Shown: one piece after another, positions 57,077 to 64,000 of the stretch
Layout: each line of letters starts with the position of its first letter
Position numbering within the stretch: the stretch's first letter is position 1
DNA from: Ignavibacteria bacterium UBA2333
GTDB lineage: Bacteria > Bacteroidota > Ignavibacteria > Kapaibacteriales > Kapaibacteriaceae
Direction of reading: 5' to 3'
Assembly (NCBI GenBank): GCA_002344895.1
Contig: DDUR01000081.1
Span: 1-64,000 of the forward strand
DNA length: 64,000 bases
Made by a program: the position numbers and the translations under genes
The notes under the pieces: model-generated
Told to the model about the DNA's origin: nothing
Seen by the model: the letters and a program-made list of their open reading frames with translations, nothing else
The model's database searches: none

Positions 57077-58414
57077 ATGAAGACTCTGTTTCGACTGCTC
57101 GCCCTGACGGCGTTTGCCGTCCTGCACTGCACATCCCTCTCCGCCGGAGAGGTTGCTCAACGTCATACACCCACCGCCCAGAAGCTTAAGGCTCTGTGTG
57201 ACGCCGATACCACGCTGTGGCCGCTGATGGCCGAATTCTGTGACTACTTCCCACGGCGGTTGTCAGGGTCAACCATGCTCGATGAGAGCCTGACCTGGCT
57301 GGAACGCCGGCTCACGGCCGAAGGCTGGACGGTGAAGTCTCAACCGGTGATGGTTCCAAACTGGAAACGTGGCCAGGAATCTGCGCGCCTTCTCGCCCCC
57401 TACCATCGAAATCTGCCCATGCTCGGACTCGGCGGAAGTGTTGGAACCGGAGGTAAACCACTTCGTGCCGATATTCTCGTTGTAACCTCGTTTGATGATC
57501 TTCGGAAAAGGGGCTCGCAAGCGAAGGGGCGAATTGTGGTGTGGAATGTGCCGTTTACGACGTATGGGCAAACCGTGGCCTATCGTTACAACGGTGCAAG
57601 CGAAGCTGCTCGGTATGGTGCCGTTGCCTCGCTGGTACGCAGCGTTGGACCGTTTAGTATGCAAACACCCCATACCGGTGGTATGGCTTATAACGATTCA
57701 CTACCAAAGATTCCAGCCGCCGCCATCACGATGGAAGATGCTCTGTTCTTTCAGCGCATGCAGGATCGTGGAGAACAATTGTCTGTAGAGCTCGTGATGA
57801 ATGCAACGTGGGAACAAGACGCACCAAGCCGCAACATCATCGTTGAAATTCCGGGTACTGAGTTACCCAATGAAGTTGTTGTGATGGGTGGTCATATTGA
57901 TTCATGGGATGTTGGTTTTGGTGCCATGGATGATGCAGGAGGATGTATCGTAGCGTGGCGAGCACTGCGACATATCCGTGATCTTGGTCTGAAACCAAAG
58001 CGCACTATTCGGATGTGTTTCTGGACTAATGAAGAGAACGGCCTGCGTGGTGGTGTTGGATATGCTCGACAAACTGAACAAGAGCGCCACGTAATGGGTA
58101 TCGAGAGTGATGGTGGCGTGTTTAAACCAACAGGATTTAGTACGTCGGCCAAAGGCCCATTACGCACCTATCTCGAAGATGCAGCACTACTTCTTGCACC
58201 GATTGGTGCTTCAACACTTACCGACGGTGAAGGTGGTGCAGATACGAGTCCGCTTCATGAAAAAGGTGTACCTGTCATGGAGCTGGTCACGGATGGTCCA
58301 TACTTCTGGTACCATCATACCGATGCCGATAGTCCGGATAAACTCGATCCGAAACAAATGGCTGACTGTACCTATGCCATGGCGATTATGGCATGGGTGT
58401 GCGCACAGCAGTAA
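57077..58414 (+). CDS. M28 family zinc aminopeptidase/carboxypeptidase Q-like
   Basis: Secreted dizinc exopeptidase, 445 residues, with a signal peptide at about 1-24. The M28 metal ligands are in place: His in VVMGGHIDSWD (about 270), bridging Asp in GAMDDAGGC (about 282), Glu-Glu in CFWTNEENG (about 318), Asp in GIESDGG, and His in WYHHTDADSPDKLD. A PA-like insert (VVTSFDDLRKRGSQAKG) precedes the catalytic domain, as in carboxypeptidase Q. Predicted periplasmic or exported peptide scavenging. A second M28 gene is convergent downstream. Confidence 0.93.
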   Translation: MKTLFRLLALTAFAVLHCTSLSAGEVAQRHTPTAQKLKALCDADTTLWPLMAEFCDYFPRRLSGSTMLDESLTWLERRLTAEGWTVKSQPVMVPNWKRGQESARLLAPYHRNLPMLGLGGSVGTGGKPLRADILVVTSFDDLRKRGSQAKGRIVVWNVPFTTYGQTVAYRYNGASEAARYGAVASLVRSVGPFSMQTPHTGGMAYNDSLPKIPAAAITMEDALFFQRMQDRGEQLSVELVMNATWEQDAPSRNIIVEIPGTELPNEVVVMGGHIDSWDVGFGAMDDAGGCIVAWRALRHIRDLGLKPKRTIRMCFWTNEENGLRGGVGYARQTEQERHVMGIESDGGVFKPTGFSTSAKGPLRTYLEDAALLLAPIGASTLTDGEGGADTSPLHEKGVPVMELVTDGPYFWYHHTDADSPDKLDPKQMADCTYAMAIMAWVCAQQ

Positions 58415-58432
58415 TTTTCATAAAAACGTTGT

Positions 58433-58471
58433 ATGAAGGCGACATCACCGACCGGTGAGTGTCGCCTTCAT
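58433..58471 (-). terminator. Long convergent hairpin terminator
   Basis: ATGAAGGCGACA (58433-58444) pairs with TGTCGCCTTCAT (58460-58471), and TCACC/GGTGA (58445-58449/58454-58458) extends the stem above a single bulged G, with loop GACC. The stem includes the last codons and stop of the minus-strand M28-PDZ gene. On that strand it is followed by GTTTTTATG, so it acts as its terminator; it may also stop the plus-strand peptidase transcript. Confidence 0.8.
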
Positions 58472-60265
58472 CGTTACAGACTTTCCGTCGCGTAGTACTG
58501 TCACGTTTACAACATCACCAGGGTTCTTTGATGACATCGCCGCCGTGAGATCGTAGATGTTCTTGATCGTCGTACCACCAAAGGCCGTGATAACATCGTC
58601 GGCCTTGAGCCCAGCCGATTCTGCCGGAGATCCTGGTTTAACACCGGTTATCCGCAATCCCTGAGGATCATCACTATAATCCGGGATAACACCGAAGGTG
58701 ACCTTAAACCCTGCACTGCTGCTGCTACCCTGTGTTGAGCTCTGCGAGTGTTGCGCTGTAAAATCGGGGCGTGCGGAGTTTCCAGCAACATCCTGAACAA
58801 CACGTTCAACCATCGTCAGAACGAGCAACATCGCATCGTAATCAAGTTTTTCATACGTATCTGTAGGACGATGGTAGTCCGAATGCAAACCTGTAAAGAA
58901 GAACAGTGTTGGAATGTTCTTGGCCGTAAACGACGAGTGGTCACTTGGTCCAAAACCATCGGCAGTTGTTGAGATCTTTAGTCCCAAATCTTTCTGTGCA
59001 CGTTCGAGTACGTCCTTCCACGACGTAGATGTTCCTGTCGCCTGAACGTTGAGTTTGTTATCCTTCATCCGCCCGATCATATCCATGTTGATCATGGCAA
59101 CAACACGATCAAGCGGTACCGTTGGCGTGTTGGTCCAGAACTTCGACCCCACCAGGCCTTTCTCCTCGCCACTAAATGCCATAAAGAGTACAGACCGTTT
59201 AGGTGGATTCGCCACCAGCCGTCGTGCTACTTCAAGCACACCGGCTGTACCCGAAGCATTGTCATCAGCACCCGGATGAACAACATTTTCGGCTTTTGCA
59301 TGCAGCGAGTTTTCGTCACCCATTCCAAGGTGATCAAAGTGCGCTCCTACAACAATAAACTCATTTGATAGTGACGGGTCTGTACCTGGAAGGATAGCAA
59401 GTACGTTGTTGGTTGTGCCTTCCACAGCTTCAACAGAGGTAGTAATCGACACCGATGTGTTCTTCAGTGCAAAGGACTGTGGTTTTTTTGTTGACGCAAT
59501 CTTTTTCTCGGCAACGAAGAGCTGTGTTTCTTTTGGAGGAAAGATCCGAGCACATGGTGTGCGACGCACCTGAACGGCAACAATTCCAGAGTTCCGTCCA
59601 AGCCGGTCCATACCAAAACGTGTGAGCACGTCACTCGAGTCGCCTTCCTCATTCACAAAACACACAGCAACAGCACCCTTGTCACGTGCCGTAGTAGCTT
59701 TTGTACGAAGAGCTGCAGCAGCTTTGAGTGATGGATTTGACTCTGCCCATTTAGGCAGTCCCTTTATCACGATAACAACAGCGCCCTTCACGTCAACGCC
59801 GGCATAATCATCATAACCCTTCGTTGAAAGGCCATAACCAACAAATACAACGGGCCCAGAGACGGTTGCTGACTCCGTCCAACCATAGGGTTGATAGTCG
59901 ACACCGAGTTTCCATCCGAACTTTGTGGGTGTCGTCTTCTCAAGTGGAATTCCTGGTTTTTCAACGATGGTGCTAAATACAACTGAATTTGAAGCACCTA
60001 GTTTTAGTCCCATGGTCATAGGGAACTTCTGCAGGTAGTCCGATCCTGCTCCGGGCCGCAAGCCGAGCTCCACAAAACGTTCTTTCAGCCAGGCAGCAGC
60101 CTTGTCATTACCCTCAGTGCCTGGCGCACGGCCAGCTAATTCAGGCGATGCAAGGTATTGCACGTGCTGTAAAATGCGCTGCGATTCCGGCGTCGTGGCA
60201 TTCTGTGCCGAGACGGAAAGGATGGCAAGGGGCAAAAGGGGCAGGAGGCGGAGCAGAGAATTCAT
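58445..60265 (-). CDS. M28 family peptidase with C-terminal PDZ domain
   Basis: A 606-residue exported zinc peptidase; the ATG at 60265 opens the signal peptide (MNSLLRLLPLLPLAILSVSA). A PA-like domain (GPVVFVGYGLSTKGYDDYAG) is inserted ahead of the M28 core: VVGAHFDHLGMG, HPGADDNASGTAG, LFMAFSGEEKGLVGS, INMDMIGRM and FFTGLHSDYHRPTDTYEKLD. The C-terminal PDZ domain (about 505-606; SPAESAGLKADDVITAFGG) likely binds substrate tails. Its signal peptide LLPLLPLA is encoded by an exact copy of the dispersed AAGGGGC repeat (60227-60242). The terminator stem overlaps its last codons. Confidence 0.94.
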   Translation of the reverse strand: MNSLLRLLPLLPLAILSVSAQNATTPESQRILQHVQYLASPELAGRAPGTEGNDKAAAWLKERFVELGLRPGAGSDYLQKFPMTMGLKLGASNSVVFSTIVEKPGIPLEKTTPTKFGWKLGVDYQPYGWTESATVSGPVVFVGYGLSTKGYDDYAGVDVKGAVVIVIKGLPKWAESNPSLKAAAALRTKATTARDKGAVAVCFVNEEGDSSDVLTRFGMDRLGRNSGIVAVQVRRTPCARIFPPKETQLFVAEKKIASTKKPQSFALKNTSVSITTSVEAVEGTTNNVLAILPGTDPSLSNEFIVVGAHFDHLGMGDENSLHAKAENVVHPGADDNASGTAGVLEVARRLVANPPKRSVLFMAFSGEEKGLVGSKFWTNTPTVPLDRVVAMINMDMIGRMKDNKLNVQATGTSTSWKDVLERAQKDLGLKISTTADGFGPSDHSSFTAKNIPTLFFFTGLHSDYHRPTDTYEKLDYDAMLLVLTMVERVVQDVAGNSARPDFTAQHSQSSTQGSSSSAGFKVTFGVIPDYSDDPQGLRITGVKPGSPAESAGLKADDVITAFGGTTIKNIYDLTAAMSSKNPGDVVNVTVLRDGKSVTMKATLTGR

Positions 60266-60326
60266 ACCCACAAAACTACATCTCACCCGGAAAGCACCCG
60301 TCGGCATGTGCTATTTTGCCGAACTC

Positions 60327-61796
60327 ATGGCATCGTCCTCCGCACGCATCCGCAGTTTGGCCTCCGATACCTTCATCTACGGCATAAGTACCGTTGTAGG
60401 AAGGTTTCTGACGTTTATGCTTACTCCGCTCTACACAAACTATCTCACCCAATCTGAGATAGGAAGTGTGGCAGCCCTGTATGCGGCCATTGCCTTTATC
60501 AATATTGCCTACTCGCTTGGTATGGAGCCGGCGTTTATGCGATTTTATGATAAGGATGATGATGCAGCCACAGCGTCGGCCTTTACGATAGCCTTTCGGT
60601 CTGTCCTCGTACTGTCCGCCATTGTAACAGTAGTAACAGTGGTCTTTGCCGATTCAATCGCATCCTCGCAGTTTCTCCAGTTAACGTCGCCTGATGCCGG
60701 ATGGCTGGTCTGTATTGCCTCCCTGATTCCCTTGGGAGATGCTCTCATCCTGATGCCCTTCGCTCGCTTACGGATGTTACGTCGTCCTCGACAGTTTATG
60801 GCTCTGCGGTTGTTGGGAATCGTTGTGAACGTAACGTTGAACATTGTGTTCGTCGTTGTTCTTGACTGGCGTATTGAAGGTGTATTGTGGGCCGGAGTTG
60901 CTGCACCAGCGTCAATTCTACTGTTTTTTCTTCGCGACATTTTTGTTTGGGCTCGAGCTCGCTGGTCGCAGTCGTTGTTTCGGGAGATGCTGACGTTTGG
61001 TATGCCAACTGTACCTTCGAGTCTGAGTGGCATCATTGTCCAAGTAGCAGATCGACCGATAATGCTGATGCTGGCCTCGTCTGCACTCGTTGGTGTCTAT
61101 CAAACGAATTTCCGTCTGGCCCTGCCGATGATGATGCTTGTCACCGTCTTTGAGTATGCCTGGAGGCCGTTCTATTTACAACATCGCGACGACGAGGATG
61201 CACCAACACTGTTTTCACGTGTATTAACATTGTTTACGGCTGCAAGTGGTGTTGTCTTTCTAGTGACGGCTCTAGCGATGCCCGACATCGTTCGCCTGCC
61301 GTTTATCGGAGGAAGGCTGGTAAATCCTTCATACTGGTGGGCACTTGACGTTGTACCGATTGTCCTGTTTGCCTATTGGTGGAACGGTGTTGGAATCGTC
61401 CTTGCCGCAGGATTTAACATCCGCAAAAAGACAGCACATCTGCCGTTAGCCACCGGGGCAGCTGCCGTTGTTAACGTGGTTATGACGCTACTGCTTATCC
61501 CACATGTAGGTATCACGGGCGGCGCTTGGGCTAAGGTAGCCGCCTACATAACGTCTGCCGCGGTACTCTTTGCACTTCTGCCGCGTGTCTACCCTATGAA
61601 GTTCGATTGGCGTAACATCATCGTCATTGTCATGTCGTGTTCCGTTGTCTACCTTGCACTTCGCGAACTTCTCGGCTCGACAATCCTTTCGGCCTTTGTT
61701 GCCGTCGTGACCTATGTTGCCCTCCTCTTCCTAACACGCGTTTTTGGCACGTCGATGTTCTCCACGTTACAAAGTCTGGTACGCCGCAATGGATAA
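60327..61796 (+). CDS. Wzx-type polysaccharide/lipid flippase
   Basis: A 489-residue polytopic protein of the MOP/oligosaccharide-flippase superfamily, expected to flip lipid-linked glycans across the inner membrane. About 12-14 TM helices. The N-terminus ASDTFIYGISTVVGRFLTFM and YTNYLTQSEIGSVAALYA are typical of Wzx. The ATG at 60327 is chosen because the long upstream extension overlaps the divergent peptidase and is unlike the family; 60306 is an alternative. No glycosyltransferase cluster is adjacent within the window. The next gene starts in an 8-base overlap (ATGGATAA). Confidence 0.88.
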   Translation: MASSSARIRSLASDTFIYGISTVVGRFLTFMLTPLYTNYLTQSEIGSVAALYAAIAFINIAYSLGMEPAFMRFYDKDDDAATASAFTIAFRSVLVLSAIVTVVTVVFADSIASSQFLQLTSPDAGWLVCIASLIPLGDALILMPFARLRMLRRPRQFMALRLLGIVVNVTLNIVFVVVLDWRIEGVLWAGVAAPASILLFFLRDIFVWARARWSQSLFREMLTFGMPTVPSSLSGIIVQVADRPIMLMLASSALVGVYQTNFRLALPMMMLVTVFEYAWRPFYLQHRDDEDAPTLFSRVLTLFTAASGVVFLVTALAMPDIVRLPFIGGRLVNPSYWWALDVVPIVLFAYWWNGVGIVLAAGFNIRKKTAHLPLATGAAAVVNVVMTLLLIPHVGITGGAWAKVAAYITSAAVLFALLPRVYPMKFDWRNIIVIVMSCSVVYLALRELLGSTILSAFVAVVTYVALLFLTRVFGTSMFSTLQSLVRRNG

Positions 61797-64000
61797 TCTC
61801 CCACGTCTTCTATCTGTGACTCTTGTTGTTGTTGTAACCTTAGCGGGTTGCCGATCAGGATCGCCACAGGGTGATGCGAGTGTTACACATCAGGACCGAA
61901 AGGAATACGTTCGTAAGAAGTATGCCGATCCAGCAACGGGCGTGATACCGGATGGAATTGTCGGACGGTCATTAGACTTTGCTCGGACATTACCCGGTAG
62001 CAGAACACGACAAATGAAGGGGCTTGATGATGTCCAGGCCGACAATGTACTTGCACGTGGCCCATGGAATGTGGGTGGGCGGACACGTGCGCTAGCGCTG
62101 GACCTCGGTGATGAGCGGATCATGTTTGCTGCAGGTGTAAGCGGAGGTCTGTGGAGGTCAACAAATTCAGGTATCACCTGGACAAAGATCACGCCGTCTG
62201 ACGAGCTTCACAGTGCTACTGCACTGGCACAAGATCCACGACCTGGTCAGCACAACGTGTGGTATCTCGCCTCCGGTGAATCATATGGGAACTCAGCGCA
62301 GATCTCCGGGAACGGAATTCGCAAAAGCACCGATGGTGGCATTACATGGACAACGTTATCATCAACAGTTGTACCATCAATCAATGCCGGTCATGCCTTC
62401 GCGTATGCATGGCGTATCATCGTAAGTCCAACAACAGGTGCTGTCTTCGTTGCTACAACGCGGAATGGCATCTTCCGTTCAACGGACGGTGGTTCTACGT
62501 GGACAAACGTCTTTGGAACCGACAGCTTCTTCGCTGATATCGTTGTCTCGGCCGACGGTCGACTCACTGCCGCGCTGAGCGCATTTACGGGTGTACAGAA
62601 TGGTACGGCCCGACGTTCAGGCATCTTTGAAAGTACTGATAACGGCACGACATGGTCGAATATCTCCCCACCAAATCTGCCCGCTAACGTCAAACGAATC
62701 GTGCTTGCCCTGGTTCCACAGCAGGAATCCGACGTTATGGCCATTGCCGAAACTCCTGGTGTCGGCACGTTAGGTGTGTTTCGTTTGCGTGACGGTACAC
62801 GTGAAGAATGGCATTCCTTGTGGAAACGAACTAATGGCCAGTGGCAGGATCGTAGCGCTGGCATTCCACTCTTTGGTGGACGGAGTGGTGACTTCTTCTC
62901 ACAAGGTGGTTACGACCTCGTCGTAAAAGTTCACCCAACCGATTCAAATGTTGTGGTAATCGGCGGAACAAACCTTTATCGCAGTTCGGATGCATTCCGA
63001 ACAAATCAACAACTAACGTGGATCGGTGGATATGGACCTCCGAGTCCAGGTGAAGTCTTTCCAAGTTATCCGAACCATCATCCCGATCAACACGACGTGA
63101 TCTTTCTACCATCAGATCCTGACGTCATGCTCAGCGCAAATGATGGTGGTGTAATGAGAACGGAAGACATTCGCGCGAACAACATCGTGTGGACAGATCT
63201 GAATCGAGGATACTTGACCACTCAACACTATGCCATTGCTATCGTTGACTCACCAGGGGATAGCCGCGTGATGGGTGGAATGCAGGATAATGGCACATGG
63301 GAAGGAACGAGTTTTGTAACGTCCGACTTCTGGCAACGCCGCGGAGGAGGTGACGGTGCTTACTGTTTCTATGCTGATTCAGGACGAACGCTCTTCGTGA
63401 GTACGCAACAAGCGCGCATTCGTCGAGTGCTCGTCGACGAAAACGGTATTGAAACGGCACGCACTCGAATCGATCCGGTTGGCGGAAAGGATTATCTCTT
63501 TATCAATCCGTATACCGTCGATCCTAAGGACGAACGCGTTGTCTATCTCGCAGGCGGCCGAATTGTATGGAGGAATAACGACGTTTCGTCTGTTCCACTT
63601 GGCCGCGACGACTCTACATCTGTTGGATGGGACTCACTCCAGTCAACACGTCTAGAGTCCGGTGAGATATCTGCCATCGTTGCAACTGCAACACAACGTC
63701 GATCACTGTTGTATGGCACGTCGACGGGACGAATATTCCGCCTGGACAATGCCCATCAAGGTCTGCCGGTACCGCAAGAGATAACTGGCGTTGACATGCC
63801 AAAGGGTGCCTATCTCAACTGCATCTCGGTCGATCCTTCGGATACGAACACTATCCTCGTCTGCTTTTCGAACTATAACACACAAAGCATCTTTGCCACC
63901 GACGATGGTGGCGAAACGTGGTCGGCTGTATCCGGAACACTTGAAGAGCTACCGAATGGTGGTGGAAATGGTCCAGCCGTAAACTGGGTGAATATCCTAC
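61789..64000 (+). CDS. Asp-box (BNR/sortilin-like) lipoprotein, 3' end beyond window
   Basis: The frame stays open from an ATG at 61789 to the window end, giving at least 737 codons. The signal peptide ends in the lipobox LAGC (Cys about 21), predicting a lipoprotein. Asp-box repeats of the form S-x-D-x-G-x-T-W recur: STNSGITWT, STDGGITWT, STDGGSTWT, STDNGTTWS and TDDGGETWS. These mark beta-propeller blades as in VPS10/sortilin-like and glycosidase-like proteins of Bacteroidota, several of which are T9SS cargo; the C-terminus needed to decide that is missing. Enzymatic activity cannot be inferred. It overlaps the flippase stop by 8 bases. Confidence 0.87.
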   Translation, partial: MDNLPRLLSVTLVVVVTLAGCRSGSPQGDASVTHQDRKEYVRKKYADPATGVIPDGIVGRSLDFARTLPGSRTRQMKGLDDVQADNVLARGPWNVGGRTRALALDLGDERIMFAAGVSGGLWRSTNSGITWTKITPSDELHSATALAQDPRPGQHNVWYLASGESYGNSAQISGNGIRKSTDGGITWTTLSSTVVPSINAGHAFAYAWRIIVSPTTGAVFVATTRNGIFRSTDGGSTWTNVFGTDSFFADIVVSADGRLTAALSAFTGVQNGTARRSGIFESTDNGTTWSNISPPNLPANVKRIVLALVPQQESDVMAIAETPGVGTLGVFRLRDGTREEWHSLWKRTNGQWQDRSAGIPLFGGRSGDFFSQGGYDLVVKVHPTDSNVVVIGGTNLYRSSDAFRTNQQLTWIGGYGPPSPGEVFPSYPNHHPDQHDVIFLPSDPDVMLSANDGGVMRTEDIRANNIVWTDLNRGYLTTQHYAIAIVDSPGDSRVMGGMQDNGTWEGTSFVTSDFWQRRGGGDGAYCFYADSGRTLFVSTQQARIRRVLVDENGIETARTRIDPVGGKDYLFINPYTVDPKDERVVYLAGGRIVWRNNDVSSVPLGRDDSTSVGWDSLQSTRLESGEISAIVATATQRRSLLYGTSTGRIFRLDNAHQGLPVPQEITGVDMPKGAYLNCISVDPSDTNTILVCFSNYNTQSIFATDDGGETWSAVSGTLEELPNGGGNGPAVNWVNIL

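Noticed and set aside
57510..57530. Two AAGGGGC heptamers in the M28 peptidase gene
   Set aside because: They are 16 bases apart rather than 9, so they were not counted as an instance of the motif.
59622..59807. Short plus-strand open frame inside the M28-PDZ gene
   Set aside because: Antisense to conserved peptidase sequence with no supporting signal.

Overview
The window reads as a chromosomal segment of a Gram-negative bacterium of the FCB group (Bacteroidota/Ignavibacteria/Kapabacteria-like). The pointers are secreted proteins with C-terminal tails resembling type IX secretion (T9SS) sorting domains, a DUF1800/DUF1501 pair, choice-of-anchor-D (ASH) repeat proteins, OmpA-like envelope proteins and a single-TM TonB. 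The lineage is inferred from gene content; there is no rRNA here to fix it. I see no phage, insertion sequence, integrase or CRISPR array, and base composition looks even throughout.

Layout. 1-8.8 kb: a G-rich 10-bp minisatellite, a terminator, pckA, a THUMP-like methyltransferase, mscL, an ECF sigma factor with a downstream membrane protein, hutU, a DUF523 protein, and an AIM24/lipoprotein/DUF971 run. 8.9-19.6 kb: asnS, pepF and a small conserved protein; then MltB-type transglycosylase, methyltransferase, DUF1573 protein, GT39 glycosyltransferase, CtpE-like P-type ATPase and an unknown membrane-anchored protein. 19.6-35.1 kb: a secreted-protein region, with DUF1800 and DUF1501 proteins followed by a tight four-gene operon (T9SS-tailed giant protein, kelch/ASH protein, double-OmpA barrel protein, ASH protein with a polyglycine linker). 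35.1-39.7 kb: tonB-like gene, clpX-clpP-tig, tRNA-Leu(UAG) and csaA. 39.7-45.6 kb: hpnE-like oxidoreductase, PAP2 phosphatase and the B12-dependent ribonucleotide reductase nrdJ.

45.6-53.7 kb: a structured intergenic region containing a candidate H-type pseudoknot RNA, a small secreted Lys/Cys-rich protein, then a four-gene envelope module (one-helix inner-membrane protein with a very large periplasmic part, two predicted outer-membrane barrels, and a vWA-OmpA protein) that I cannot assign to a described system. 53.7-64 kb: purF, yebC, a GNAT-like protein, two M28 peptidases (one with a PDZ domain), a Wzx-type flippase and a lipoprotein with Asp-box repeats that runs off the window end.

The strongest unexplained DNA-level signal is a dispersed 16-bp direct-repeat motif, AAGGGGC-NN-AAGGGGC. 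It occurs four times exactly and at about seven more places in degenerate form, inside unrelated genes, on both strands and in more than one reading frame. Other points for a second look are the pseudoknot RNA beside the Cys-rich gene, the GldM-like envelope module, a four-unit palindromic 18-bp repeat inside a methyltransferase, and a G10 homopolymer ahead of the gene that follows the sigma factor.
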